DNA from: QNYZ01 sp964577615 | GTDB taxonomy: Bacteria > Desulfobacterota > Desulfobacteria > Desulfobacterales > QNYZ01 | Direction: 5' to 3' | NCBI GenBank assembly: GCA_964577615.1 | Contig: CAZNZW010000006.1 | Span: 8,661 to 72,660, forward strand | Length of the DNA stretch: 64,000 nt | In this document: one piece after another, positions 44,609 through 53,369 of the stretch | Layout of the letters: each line of letters starts with the position of its first letter | Position numbering within the stretch: the first letter of the stretch is position 1 | Notes under the pieces: model-generated | What the model was told of the DNA's origin: nothing | What the model saw: only the letters and a program-made list of their open reading frames with translations | Database searches by the model: none | Made by a program: the position numbers and the translations under genes

Positions 44609-45550
44609 ATGAAAAACAGACTGATGGTATTATTTGTAATGACAGCAGTGATGGCCATGCTGGCCGCACCTGTGGCGGCATCGAACAAAACCTGCCAGAC
44701 GGTACGTTTTTCCGATGTGGGCTGGACGGATATTACCTCGACCACGGCGCTGACCTCGGTGGTGCTTGAAGCGCTGGGCTATAAAACCAAGGTGGACGTG
44801 TTGTCCGTGCCGGTGACTTTCGTCAGCCTGAAAAACAAGGATATCGATGTCTTCCTGGGCCTCTGGATGCCCAGCATGGCCGCCGATGAAAAGCCGTACC
44901 ACGACGATGGATCGGTTGAGCGGGTGCGCGCCAACCTCCAGGGGGCCAAGTATACCTTCGCCGTACCCAAATACGTCTATGACGCCGGCGTCAAGGATTT
45001 CGCCGATCTGGCCAGGTTCAAGGACAAATTCAGCGGTAAGATCTACGGCATCGAACCGGGCAACGACGGCAACCGTCTGATCCAGTCGATGATCGATAAA
45101 AACGCGTTCAGCCTGAAGGGATGGAAACTGGTGGAATCGAGTGAACAGGGAATGCTCAGTCAGGTCCGCCGGTCCGTACGCAACAAAGACTGGATCGTTT
45201 TTCTCGGCTGGGAACCGCATCCCATGAATTCGAATTTCGACATGGCCTATCTGTCCGGCGGCGACGACTATTTCGGCCCCAATTACGGCGGCGCCACGGT
45301 TTATACCAATGTCCGCAAAGGGTTTGCAAAAGAATGTCCCAATGTCGGGCAGCTGTTGAAGAATCTGGAATTTTCCCTGACCATGGAGAACCAGGTGATG
45401 GGCATGATTTTAGATGACAAGATGCAGCCGAAAACCGCCGCCATGAAATGGCTCAAGGCCCACCCGGATGTATTGGGAAAATGGCTGCAGGGGGTGACCA
45501 CCATCGACGGTAAAGACGGTCTTTCGGCGGTAAAAGCCGCGTTGAAATAA
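44609..45550 (+). CDS. proX: Glycine betaine/choline ABC transporter substrate-binding protein (ProX/OpuAC)
   Basis: 313 aa with a signal peptide (LMVLFVMTAVMAMLAAPVAAS). The OpuAC domain shows VRFSDVGWTDITSTTALTSVVLEALGY in parts, FLGLWMPSM and FLGWEPHPMN, whose aromatic residues form the quaternary-ammonium cage. GAGGAGGAG precedes the ATG. First gene of the ProXWV set here. Confidence 0.9.
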   Translation: MKNRLMVLFVMTAVMAMLAAPVAASNKTCQTVRFSDVGWTDITSTTALTSVVLEALGYKTKVDVLSVPVTFVSLKNKDIDVFLGLWMPSMAADEKPYHDDGSVERVRANLQGAKYTFAVPKYVYDAGVKDFADLARFKDKFSGKIYGIEPGNDGNRLIQSMIDKNAFSLKGWKLVESSEQGMLSQVRRSVRNKDWIVFLGWEPHPMNSNFDMAYLSGGDDYFGPNYGGATVYTNVRKGFAKECPNVGQLLKNLEFSLTMENQVMGMILDDKMQPKTAAMKWLKAHPDVLGKWLQGVTTIDGKDGLSAVKAALK

Positions 45551-45611
45551 AAGCGCTCCTGTTTTGTCACGCTGTTTCTTTTTCATAAACGGATAACCGG
45601 GAGAAAGTCCC

Positions 45612-46463
45612 ATGGATCTGGTCCCTGCATTTTTAATGCATAAAATTCCGGTTGGCCAATGGGCACGGGTGCTGGTCAATTATCTGACGGATAATTTTCA
45701 CGAACAGTTCCGCCTGTTTTCCGAAGGGCTGGACTGGATGATCCAGGGCGTTGTCTTTCTGCTCAACGCCATCCCGCCGCTGATTCTCATCGCCGGCGTG
45801 ATGGCGCTCGGTTTCTGGCTGCACCGAAAAGTCCGTCTGGCCGTTGGCATCGGTCTGGCGCTGCTTCTGATTCTCAACCTCGGCTATTGGGAACAGACCA
45901 TCGAAACCATCGCGCTGGTCCTCTATGCCACCCTGATTTCAAGTGTCATCGGCGTGCCTCTGGGAATTGCCGCCGCGCACCGGCCCTGGCTGTTTACCCT
46001 TTTGCGGCCGATTCTCGATCTGATGCAGACGATTCCGACTTTTGTTTATCTGATCCCAACCCTGATGCTTTTTGGCCTGGGGATGGTACCCGGATTGATT
46101 TCCACTGTGATTTTCGCCATTCCCGCGCCGATCCGTCTGACCCATCTGGGAATCAGCGGGGTGCCCACGCATCTCATTGATGCCGGCAAAGCCTTCGGCG
46201 CCAGCCGGATGCAGCTGCTGTTTAAAGTGGAACTGCCCCATGCCATGCCCAACATCATGGCCGGACTGAACCAGTGCATCATGCTCTCGCTGTCGATGGT
46301 GGTCATTGCCGCGCTGGTGGGGGCCGACGGGCTGGGCAAACCGGTGGTGCGCGCCCTCAACTCGGTCAATATCGCCCAGGGCATCGAGGCCGGTCTGGCA
46401 ATCGTGATCGTGGCCATCGTACTGGACCGGCTGCTCAAACAGCCGGGCAATGTTTCCGAATAA
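45612..46463 (+). CDS. proW: Glycine betaine ABC transporter permease (ProW)
   Basis: 283-aa inner-membrane permease. ATLISSVIGVPLGIAAAHRP, the LMQTIPTFVYLIPTLMLFGLG segment, IPAPIRLTHLGI and the EAA loop DAGKAFGASRMQLLFKVELPHAMPNI in parts are ProW-like. GGGAG lies upstream of the ATG. Confidence 0.93.
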   Translation: MDLVPAFLMHKIPVGQWARVLVNYLTDNFHEQFRLFSEGLDWMIQGVVFLLNAIPPLILIAGVMALGFWLHRKVRLAVGIGLALLLILNLGYWEQTIETIALVLYATLISSVIGVPLGIAAAHRPWLFTLLRPILDLMQTIPTFVYLIPTLMLFGLGMVPGLISTVIFAIPAPIRLTHLGISGVPTHLIDAGKAFGASRMQLLFKVELPHAMPNIMAGLNQCIMLSLSMVVIAALVGADGLGKPVVRALNSVNIAQGIEAGLAIVIVAIVLDRLLKQPGNVSE

Positions 46464-46482
46464 CCGAAACAGGGAGAACGCC

Positions 46483-47733
46483 GTGGCCATCATTACCTTC
46501 GAACATGTCGATGTCGTCTTCGGGCCGACCCCCAAAACCGCCCTGAAGATGCTCGACGACCACCAGGGGCGTGACGAGATTTTCAATGCCACCCGGAATC
46601 TGGTGGCGGTCCACGATGCCTGTCTGAAAGTTGCCGAAGGGCAGATATGCGTATTGATGGGGCTTTCCGGATCGGGAAAATCCTCCCTGCTGCGCTGTGT
46701 TAACGGGCTCAACAAAGCCACGCGCGGCAGGATCCGGGTGCGCCGGAGGGATGGGGATGTGGACGTGAGCCGCTGCAGCCGGAAGCAGCTGCACGATTTG
46801 CGGACGAATCATATTTCGATGGTTTTTCAGCAGTTCGCGCTGATGCCGTGGCGGACGGTGCGGGACAATGTCGGGTTTGGTCTGGACCTGGCCGGGGTGG
46901 GGCGCGGCGACCGCGACCGGATTGTCGATGAGAAACTGCGCATGATCCGGCTGTCGAAATGGGCCGACCGGTTTCCGCACCAGCTTTCCGGCGGCATGCA
47001 GCAGCGGGTCGGCCTGGCCCGGGCTCTGGCAACGGATGCCCGTATTCTGCTGATGGACGAACCCTTTTCCGCGCTCGATCCCCTGATTCGGGAACACCTT
47101 CAGGACGAACTGCTGCAGCTCCAGGCCGAACTGAAAAAAACGATTCTCTTTGTCAGCCACGATCTGGATGAGGCCCTCAAGCTGGGGTCGCTGATTGCCA
47201 TCATGGAAGCCGGCCGGATTGTTCAGGCGGGGACGCCCGAGGACATCGTCACCGATCCGGCCAATGACTATGTCCGGCGGTTCGTGGCGTCGATGAACCC
47301 GCTCAAGGTGCTGCGCTGCGGGTCGATCATGCGGCCGGTTTCCCGGCTGCGGCCGGTGGATGGAGACCGCCACCGGGTCTGGCTGGACAACGACGACCGG
47401 CATGCCCTGCGGCTCGATGCGGACGGCCGTCCCCGGCCGTCGTCCGAAGATGGGCCCGGCCTGGCTGCTTTTTCACCGGATATGGATTTTTCGCTTCCCG
47501 CGGACCCGGCCGGGAGGAATGATTATCTCACCGTCGGCCCTGATACGCCTATCCGGGCAGCTGTCGAGATTTACCATGCCACCGGAAAACCGATGCCGGT
47601 GATCGACACCGGCGGGAAAATGCTGGGGGTGATCACTATCCGCGACATCCTCAAGGGCATCCTGCAAAAAACGACCCCGACGGTCCGGGAGACGGCTGCC
47701 CGGGAAACCGGCGGGAATAGAGGTGGGCGATGA
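46483..47733 (+). CDS. proV: Glycine betaine ABC transporter ATP-binding protein (ProV) with C-terminal CBS region
   Basis: 416 aa from GTG 46483, which has GGGAG at the right distance; the ATG at 46450 lies within proW. Walker A GLSGSGKSSLLR, Q-loop MVFQQFALMPWRTV, signature LSGGMQQRVGLARAL and Walker B LLMDEPFSALDP. The C-terminus keeps a CBS-like tail (TPIRAAVEIYHATGKPMPVID), which in OpuA senses ionic strength. That would make transport osmotically gated, if conserved. Confidence 0.93.
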   Translation: MAIITFEHVDVVFGPTPKTALKMLDDHQGRDEIFNATRNLVAVHDACLKVAEGQICVLMGLSGSGKSSLLRCVNGLNKATRGRIRVRRRDGDVDVSRCSRKQLHDLRTNHISMVFQQFALMPWRTVRDNVGFGLDLAGVGRGDRDRIVDEKLRMIRLSKWADRFPHQLSGGMQQRVGLARALATDARILLMDEPFSALDPLIREHLQDELLQLQAELKKTILFVSHDLDEALKLGSLIAIMEAGRIVQAGTPEDIVTDPANDYVRRFVASMNPLKVLRCGSIMRPVSRLRPVDGDRHRVWLDNDDRHALRLDADGRPRPSSEDGPGLAAFSPDMDFSLPADPAGRNDYLTVGPDTPIRAAVEIYHATGKPMPVIDTGGKMLGVITIRDILKGILQKTTPTVRETAARETGGNRGGR

Positions 47734-48890
47734 ATCCGGCAGCCCGGGTCGGCGCCCGGATGGCGCCATTATCCCGGTCGCAGCGGTGCCTGCCGATACC
47801 CAAAGCCATCCGGCGCCTTTTTGAACAATACTATGATCTTGGCAATATCACGGGCTATCAACGCGTGTCCCGGGGCCAGGTCAATACCGGGCATATCGTC
47901 GAAACGGTCCGGGATACGCGGCGATCAAGGTATTTTGTTCGGGAATATCATTTGGCGCGTACCCGGCCCGAGATCGCATTTGAGCATGGCCTGCTGACCC
48001 ATCTGGCCGGGAAAAAATTTGCATTGACCGGTGCGGTGCTCAAATCAAAAACCGGGAAAACCATGGTCGCTCTGCCGGCCGGCCGGCCGGATCGGAAAGA
48101 AGAGGCGTTTTTTGCCGTTTTCGACTACCTGCCCGGCGAGATTCGCTGCGACTGGACGCCGCCGCTCTGTGATGACCGCGTTCTCCAAAGCGCCGCCGAC
48201 GCCCTGGCCCGGTACCACCAGGCTGTTGCCGGCTGGCGGCCGGTCCATGGCAGCGTCAGACCCGATATTGTGCAGCAGTTGCGGCAGATGGATGAAAAAC
48301 AGTACGCGCGGGGTTTTCCGGCTGGTCCGGTCTGTTTCGATACCCATATGATTGCCCATCTCGACACGATCCGCGCCGCGCGGGAGTATCTGCTGACAGC
48401 TCTGGCCCCGGCGGCGTATCGAATGCTGCCCCGGCTGGCGGCTCATGGCGATTTTCACCCCGGCAACCTGATGTTCGAAAATGACCGGGTGAGCGGAATC
48501 TTTGATTTTGACTGGGCGCATGTGGATGCCCGGGTATTTGACGTGGCCCTGGCGATTTTTTACTTCTGTACCGGATGGGCGGCCGAAACCGACGGGTGTC
48601 TGGACCGGGATCGGGTGGCGCTTTTCCTCCAGTCCTACCAGGGGGTGCTGGAAAAAGATCAGGAAATCGGCGCGCTCAATCGGACCGAGAAGCGCCTGCT
48701 TGCGGACATGGTACTGGCCGCCAATATCTATGTACTCGGCTGGGTGCTGGCGGATTTTTCTTCCGGGCGGATCGACATCGGCCGGTTTACCAAATATCTG
48801 CGGCATGGCGTCAACTATATTGACCGGGCCAAAGCGGAGAACGCGAAGACAATCCGGAAAAGCATCTCAGACATCGGAGGGACGCACTGA
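47730..48890 (+). CDS. Phosphotransferase of the APH/choline kinase superfamily
   Basis: 386-aa kinase-like protein. Brenner-type loop AAHGDFHPGNLMFEND and the metal site FDFDWAHVDARVFDVALA are typical of APH, choline and homoserine kinase II. It overlaps proV by 4 nt and lies directly before the MttB-like gene, so a choline- or aminoalcohol-type substrate is a reasonable guess. Resistance to aminoglycosides is not implied. Confidence 0.8.
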   Translation: MNPAARVGARMAPLSRSQRCLPIPKAIRRLFEQYYDLGNITGYQRVSRGQVNTGHIVETVRDTRRSRYFVREYHLARTRPEIAFEHGLLTHLAGKKFALTGAVLKSKTGKTMVALPAGRPDRKEEAFFAVFDYLPGEIRCDWTPPLCDDRVLQSAADALARYHQAVAGWRPVHGSVRPDIVQQLRQMDEKQYARGFPAGPVCFDTHMIAHLDTIRAAREYLLTALAPAAYRMLPRLAAHGDFHPGNLMFENDRVSGIFDFDWAHVDARVFDVALAIFYFCTGWAAETDGCLDRDRVALFLQSYQGVLEKDQEIGALNRTEKRLLADMVLAANIYVLGWVLADFSSGRIDIGRFTKYLRHGVNYIDRAKAENAKTIRKSISDIGGTH

Positions 48891-50165
48891 ATGAATATCG
48901 ACAGGCTGATCGATCAGGCCCCTGCCGAATACCGGGCGGCGCTGAAGGAAGAAAAAGAGACTTATCTTCGCATCCATGACACCACCAAGGCCGTTCTGGC
49001 CGAGGTCGGGGTGGAAACAAAAAACAGGCGGATTATTTCCCTGCTGGAAGAGACCGGGCTGGCCGCCTACGATGAATTAACCGCCCGGGTATACGTGCTG
49101 CCCGAACTGGTCGATCAATGCCTGGATGTGGCCGCGAAAACCTATGCCGGCGACGAGGGCATGAATACCCTCGGGATCGGCGGGATTCCACCATTTCTGT
49201 ACCGGGGCGGAGAAGCACTCCCGCTGCCCGCCACCTATGATGAACTCGATCATCTCATCGATCGGATCCGGGAAAACACGGATGTTGTCCGCTTTTTCAG
49301 CCAGCCGGTGCGGGTTCACCATGGGGACCCATTGCGCTGCAACCAGATGATGGACCGGATCGACACCTGTCTCAAGGTCACATGCAGTGCCTATATGGAC
49401 AGGGATGACGCGGTCAAGTGGTTTGCCGGCCGGGAAGACTGGCACGACTCCATCTGCGGCATCAAATCTCCGCTGATCTGCATGGATGACATGATGGATG
49501 CCCTGGCCAGAAGCGCCGAAGCGGGCAATAATCTGCGGCTGACGACCATGCCCCTGGCCGGCCGAACAGTACCCCAGACGCCCGAGGCCTGTATCGTCAT
49601 CACCCATGCCGAAGTGATGTTCATGCTGGTGGTGGCCCAGACGATACACCCGGGCATGCTGTGCATGTTCGGCGGCATGCCCTGCCCGACCCGGCCCGAC
49701 GGTAACCTGGCCTATTCCCATGACGCCATGGACCTGCTCAACGTGGCCGTGGCGCGGCTCAACATGTGGGTTACCGGCCTGCCTTCGGTCCAGTCCGGCG
49801 GAAGTACGGAAGAACCGGACCCCAACGCCAGGGCGCTGGAGGACGGCATCCGCGGACGGCGGATTCTGTGTGATTTCGGGGTTCACAATGCCCGGCACTG
49901 TTTCGGCGTACTGGATAATCTCAATTTTTTCAGCGAAGAGGCGTTTGTCAAAGACTGTGACGCCCATCGGCAATATCTGAAGAATAACAGCGGGCCGTTT
50001 GCCCTAAAGCCCCTTTACATGCCCGGTGATGCCCAGGCCTTTGACGTGATTCAGCGTATCGGCAGCGGCGATTACTATACGGATTACCATACCACCGCCA
50101 ATATCTCTGTTTACGATCAGTGGGCGGCTCGTCTGAAAAAAGAAAAACTGCTGCCCGCGCCGTGA
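48891..50165 (+). CDS. MttB superfamily methyltransferase (non-pyrrolysine, betaine-type)
   Basis: 424 aa, starting at the base after the kinase stop. MttB-family features: RIHDTTKAVLAEVGVET at the N-terminus, VRFFSQPVRVHHGDP, and a C-terminal half with QSGGSTEEPDPNARALEDG. It is complete without an in-frame amber codon, so it is not a trimethylamine Pyl enzyme. Non-Pyl members demethylate glycine betaine, carnitine or related compounds onto a corrinoid protein. No corrinoid protein gene is adjacent. Length is somewhat below the 470-500 usual for MttB. The ProXWV genes upstream favour glycine betaine. Confidence 0.85.
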   Translation: MNIDRLIDQAPAEYRAALKEEKETYLRIHDTTKAVLAEVGVETKNRRIISLLEETGLAAYDELTARVYVLPELVDQCLDVAAKTYAGDEGMNTLGIGGIPPFLYRGGEALPLPATYDELDHLIDRIRENTDVVRFFSQPVRVHHGDPLRCNQMMDRIDTCLKVTCSAYMDRDDAVKWFAGREDWHDSICGIKSPLICMDDMMDALARSAEAGNNLRLTTMPLAGRTVPQTPEACIVITHAEVMFMLVVAQTIHPGMLCMFGGMPCPTRPDGNLAYSHDAMDLLNVAVARLNMWVTGLPSVQSGGSTEEPDPNARALEDGIRGRRILCDFGVHNARHCFGVLDNLNFFSEEAFVKDCDAHRQYLKNNSGPFALKPLYMPGDAQAFDVIQRIGSGDYYTDYHTTANISVYDQWAARLKKEKLLPAP

Positions 50166-50307
50166 TCGCGACCCTGAATTCACTCATCACCCGCCGGCCA
50201 TGCCGGCCGTCCGGATCAGCCGGTTCGAGGGCAGGCGCCGGGTCTCTTTTTTGATCGCATTTTCCCGGCCGCTTCCATTACTTCCGGGCTTTTTTTGCAG
50301 TTGATGA

Positions 50308-50335
50308 TTGTATGTTTGCCGGGAAGTGTTAAAAT
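50308..50335 (+). promoter_or_regulatory. Weak promoter candidate before the cupin gene
   Basis: TTGTAT (50308-50313), 16-nt spacer, TAAAAT (50330-50335), in the 225-nt gap after the MttB gene. Confidence 0.3.
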
Positions 50336-50390
50336 AACAACCGGGCCGTGAACCGAAACGGAAAAAATCAACTGAGAGGGGGAGCACAAC

Positions 50391-50744
50391 ATGCCGGTAC
50401 GAAAATACAGCGACCTGCTGGCTGCGGAGGTTGATATGGCGGGGGCGCAAAACGTCCTGAAAAAAATTCCCATCGGCCAGTCGGAAGGCTGGGAAGGCTA
50501 CACCCTGAGAACGTTTACGCTGGGACCGGGCGGGCATACGCCCCGGCATTCTCATGACTGGGAGCATGTCAATTACGTTATCCGGGGCCGGGGAAAGCTG
50601 ATGATCGGCGGGGTGGATCACGATGTCGATGAGCGGGATTTTGCCTTTGTGCCCCCCGGCGTTGAGCACCAGTTTTCCAATCCGAACGATGCGATTTTTG
50701 AATTTATCTGTATCGTGCCCAACCGGGGGGAATATCCGAAATAA
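50391..50744 (+). CDS. Cupin domain protein
   Basis: 117-aa single-domain cupin. Metal-binding motifs are visible: GGHTPRHSHDWEHVNYVIRG (motif 1) and VPPGVEHQFSNPNDA (motif 2). Small metalloprotein or sugar-binding role; substrate unknown. GAGGGGGAG precedes the ATG. Confidence 0.85.
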   Translation: MPVRKYSDLLAAEVDMAGAQNVLKKIPIGQSEGWEGYTLRTFTLGPGGHTPRHSHDWEHVNYVIRGRGKLMIGGVDHDVDERDFAFVPPGVEHQFSNPNDAIFEFICIVPNRGEYPK

Positions 50745-50805
50745 AACGGGGCCGGGGCGCCGGGGACGTTTAAAAACGACGAAAATTTCGGGTTCGGGAG
50801 AAGCG

Positions 50806-51597
50806 GTGAAATATTTAACCACACAAAATACCTATCATACCCGCGGGAAACCGGCGCGCTGGGTTTCCTGCCACAACCCGAATCTGGTTTTCTATGCCAA
50901 GGCGGCCATGATTATTTACAAAAGCGCCTGGTATGCCAAACGCGGCGGCTATACAGCCGACCGCTGGATTCAGAGCAGTATCGATACAGTCCGGGCGCTG
51001 GAATCCGTGGGGGGGGCATGTCATTTCTATCACCTGGATATCGTCAGGAAGCTTGATGCGCCCTGCGTTTTTATCGGCAACCACATGAGTATCCTAGAGA
51101 CGTTTATCCTGCCCTGCCTGGTCCGTCCCTTTCGGCCCGTGACTTTTGTCGTCAAGGAGAGCCTGATCGCCTATCCGTTTTTCGGGCATGTCATGCGGGA
51201 CCGGGATCCGGTCGTTGTGGGACGGCAGAATCCGCGGCAGGATCTCCGGACGGTTTTGAAAGAAGGTAAAAAAAGACTGTCGAACGGCGTGTCAATCGTC
51301 GTTTTTCCCCAGACCACGCGCAGTGTCGGATTTAACCCCGGAAAATTCAACACCCTGGGGGTTAAACTCGCCAGGAGTGCCCGGGTGCCGGTGGTTCCGA
51401 TTGCGTTGAAAACCGATGCCTGGGGAATGGGCAAATGGATCCGGGATATCGGAAAGATTCAACCGGCGCAAACGACGCACCTCTGCTTCGGCGATCCGGT
51501 GCGGATACAGGGAACGGGGAAAGATACACATCGTCAGATTGTTGATTTTATCCAGAAAAAATTAGCCGAATGGCAGGTGCCGATCGTCTCGTCCTGA
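50806..51597 (+). CDS. 1-acyl-sn-glycerol-3-phosphate acyltransferase family protein (PlsC)
   Basis: 263 aa from GTG 50806 (GGGAGAAG upstream); longer in-frame starts overlap the cupin gene. The acyltransferase motif I is GNHMSILETF (NHxSxxE, where the usual Asp is Glu), motif II PVVVGRQNPR-like and motif III IVVFPQTTRS. It probably acylates lysophosphatidate or a related lipid. Confidence 0.85.
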   Translation: MKYLTTQNTYHTRGKPARWVSCHNPNLVFYAKAAMIIYKSAWYAKRGGYTADRWIQSSIDTVRALESVGGACHFYHLDIVRKLDAPCVFIGNHMSILETFILPCLVRPFRPVTFVVKESLIAYPFFGHVMRDRDPVVVGRQNPRQDLRTVLKEGKKRLSNGVSIVVFPQTTRSVGFNPGKFNTLGVKLARSARVPVVPIALKTDAWGMGKWIRDIGKIQPAQTTHLCFGDPVRIQGTGKDTHRQIVDFIQKKLAEWQVPIVSS

Positions 51598-51657
51598 ATG
51601 CAACGGCCTGGAAATATCCGGCGGTTATTTTCAGCTGCCGGATGTGGCAAATAAAAA

Positions 51658-51690
51658 GGGCCTGCCGAGGTGGCGGGCCCATTTTATTTT
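51658..51690. terminator. Bidirectional terminator between PlsC and tRNA-Phe
   Basis: GGGCCTGCC and GGCGGGCCC (51658-51680) form a nine-pair stem with one G-U. Plus strand: ATTTTATTTT follows. Minus strand: CCCTTTTTATTT follows. It can end both transcripts. Confidence 0.8.
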
Positions 51691-51691
51691 C

Positions 51692-51767
51692 TGGTGCCGA
51701 GGGACAGAATTGAACTGCCGACACGGGGATTTTCAGTCCCCTGCTCTACCGACTGAGCTACCTCGGC
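51692..51767 (-). tRNA. tRNA-Phe (GAA)
   Basis: 76 nt on the minus strand including encoded CCA. The acceptor GCCGAGG pairs with CCTCGGC, D arm AGCTCAGTCGGTAGAGC, anticodon stem GGGGA/TCCCC with loop CTGAAAA (anticodon GAA) and T arm with GTTCAATTC. Cloverleaf intact. Confidence 0.97.
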
Positions 51768-51778
51768 GGGTGAGTCGG

Positions 51779-51807
51779 TTTTTAATAGATGGCCCGGGGG
51801 TTGTCAA
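51779..51807 (-). promoter_or_regulatory. Promoter of tRNA-Phe
   Basis: On the minus strand TTGACA (51807-51802), 17 nt, TAAAAA (51784-51779), 11 nt before the mature 5' end. Confidence 0.6.
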
Positions 51808-51814
51808 GCGAAAA

Positions 51815-52558
51815 TTAGCCCAGATTGTCCAGGTGGTGCAATGCCAGCGCCGCCGCGGTTAGCGCCGCGGTTTCGGCTCTCAGTATCCGTGGGCCCAGGG
51901 AAACCGGGGCCACCCCGCAGGCGTCGGCCGCCGTGATTTCCGCTTCGGTAAATCCCCCTTCCGGTCCGAGGAAAAGGGCGATCCGCGGCTGATCAGCCGG
52001 CAGTGCCGGCGGCAGCAGATGGCTCAGCGGGCGGGTGGCTTTTTCCCAGAGAATCAGTTTAACCGGATACGCTTTGACGGATTCCAGGGCCTCGGCAAAT
52101 CGCACCGGCAACGAGACAGCGGGCGGATGCCCCCGGCGGCATTGTTTGACGGCGGCCACGGTAATTTTTTCCCACCGGGCGGCCTGGGCCCGGCTTTTTG
52201 CCGGGTCCGGCCGGGAGATTGATCTCTGGGCAATAAACGGCTGCCAGCGATGGATACCGATTTCGGTCAGCTGCCGGATGAGGGTGTCCATTTTGCGGCC
52301 TTTCAGCATGGCCTGGGCGATGGTGAGCTGAGCCAGCGGTTCCGTCGATGTCTGGCGCCTGTCGGTGATGCGCAGATGAACCCGGCCGGCAGCCATCGAC
52401 ACGATACGGGCGTCGTATTCCCAGCCCGTGCCGTCAAACAGTTCGATCCGGTCCCCGCAACGCAGTCGCAGAACGGTCTTCAGGTGCCGGGCTTCCCGGT
52501 CGGCCAGATATGGCGTCGGACGTAAGATCTGGTCGGGATGGATATAAAAACGTTTCAA
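51815..52558 (-). CDS. rsmE: 16S rRNA (uracil-1498-N3)-methyltransferase
   Basis: 247-aa SPOUT methyltransferase modifying U1498 of 16S rRNA. The N-terminal PUA-like part has RHLKTVLRLRCGDRIELFDG, then IAQAMLKGRKMDTLIRQLTEIGI in parts, AALFLGPEGG-type IALFLGPEGGFTEAEI and the knot VSLGPRILRAETAALTA. Ends with LHHLDNLG. Confidence 0.95.
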   Translation of the reverse strand: MKRFYIHPDQILRPTPYLADREARHLKTVLRLRCGDRIELFDGTGWEYDARIVSMAAGRVHLRITDRRQTSTEPLAQLTIAQAMLKGRKMDTLIRQLTEIGIHRWQPFIAQRSISRPDPAKSRAQAARWEKITVAAVKQCRRGHPPAVSLPVRFAEALESVKAYPVKLILWEKATRPLSHLLPPALPADQPRIALFLGPEGGFTEAEITAADACGVAPVSLGPRILRAETAALTAAALALHHLDNLG

Positions 52559-52720
52559 TGGATGCCTCTGGTGCCGTGGGGTTAAATGAATGCCCAGACA
52601 ATATCGGAAAATATGTTGAAAATCAAACAGGTTGACACTTCTACGGAATCATGGTAGCCAAGGCAGGTCAGATATCGCGTTTTTAGTATTGAATAACTCC
52701 AAAGACAACAGGACAAACCG

Positions 52721-53140
52721 ATGACTGAAAAAGACAAGGAAAGCCTGTCGAAAAGCAGGGCGTCCGGTGACACATCCGCCAATGAGGTGATCGAGCTGAC
52801 CGATGTGGTTGATCATGGCGAAGAAGTGATTGAGCTGACGGATGTAGCCTCACATGGAAACGGTGAAGAAATTATCGAGTTGACGGATGTGGTTCAAGAT
52901 GCCGGGGCTGAGGATGACGTCATTGCCCTGACTGATGTGGTTCCGGATTCAGCCGGCGCTGAGAATGCCGGCGGGGTACCGGTGACGCCCGCGCAAATCG
53001 ATGCGGCACTGGAACGAACGGTTGAAAAACTATATGGCCGGAAAATCGAAAAACTGCTCGTCGATATTGTCCAGAAAAAAGTCGCTGTGGAAATCGAAAA
53101 AGTCAAAAAAATGATTCTGGACAGTTCGGCCACTGATTGA
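52721..53140 (+). CDS. Acidic protein with four ELTDV repeats and a helical C-terminus
   Basis: 139 aa, not recognised. Four copies of a VIELTDVV-type unit begin at residues 23, 36, 51 and 67 (VIELTDVV, VIELTDVA, IIELTDVV, VIALTDVV), joined by Gly/Glu/Asp linkers. From residue 87 a helical tail (AQIDAALERTVEKLYGRKIEKLL, then VEIEKVKKMIL) resembles the C-terminal helices of PopZ-like or response-regulator-linked proteins, a loose likeness only. The low-complexity head suggests multivalent binding. Divergent from rsmE. Confidence 0.75.
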   Translation: MTEKDKESLSKSRASGDTSANEVIELTDVVDHGEEVIELTDVASHGNGEEIIELTDVVQDAGAEDDVIALTDVVPDSAGAENAGGVPVTPAQIDAALERTVEKLYGRKIEKLLVDIVQKKVAVEIEKVKKMILDSSATD

Positions 53141-53249
53141 CGGCGCAACCATTCGCCGTTTGACCGGCCGGTATTTTCCCCTGGCTTGGCCGGGGGGACA
53201 TTGCGGCCGGACCACGGATGTGAGCGCAGATCGTCAAAACGTTGAAACC

Positions 53250-53275
53250 GGGGATTATTATGATCCCCTTTCTTT
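53250..53275 (+). terminator. Intrinsic terminator before valS
   Basis: GGGGAT (53250-53255), loop TATTATG, ATCCCC (53263-53268), then TTTCTTTTT. It ends the ELTDV-repeat gene transcript, 102 nt upstream of valS. Confidence 0.7.
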
Positions 53276-53369
53276 TTATCAGGCGGCATCGCAATACTTC
53301 TGGAAGCCGGATGTATCTGCGATGGCCCGTCTGATCCTGCAAATGATTTGAAATGGAGCAAAGAATAAA

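Noticed and set aside
48891..50165. Pyrrolysine-containing trimethylamine methyltransferase
   Set aside because: The frame is complete with no internal TAG, and the protein is shorter than MttB.
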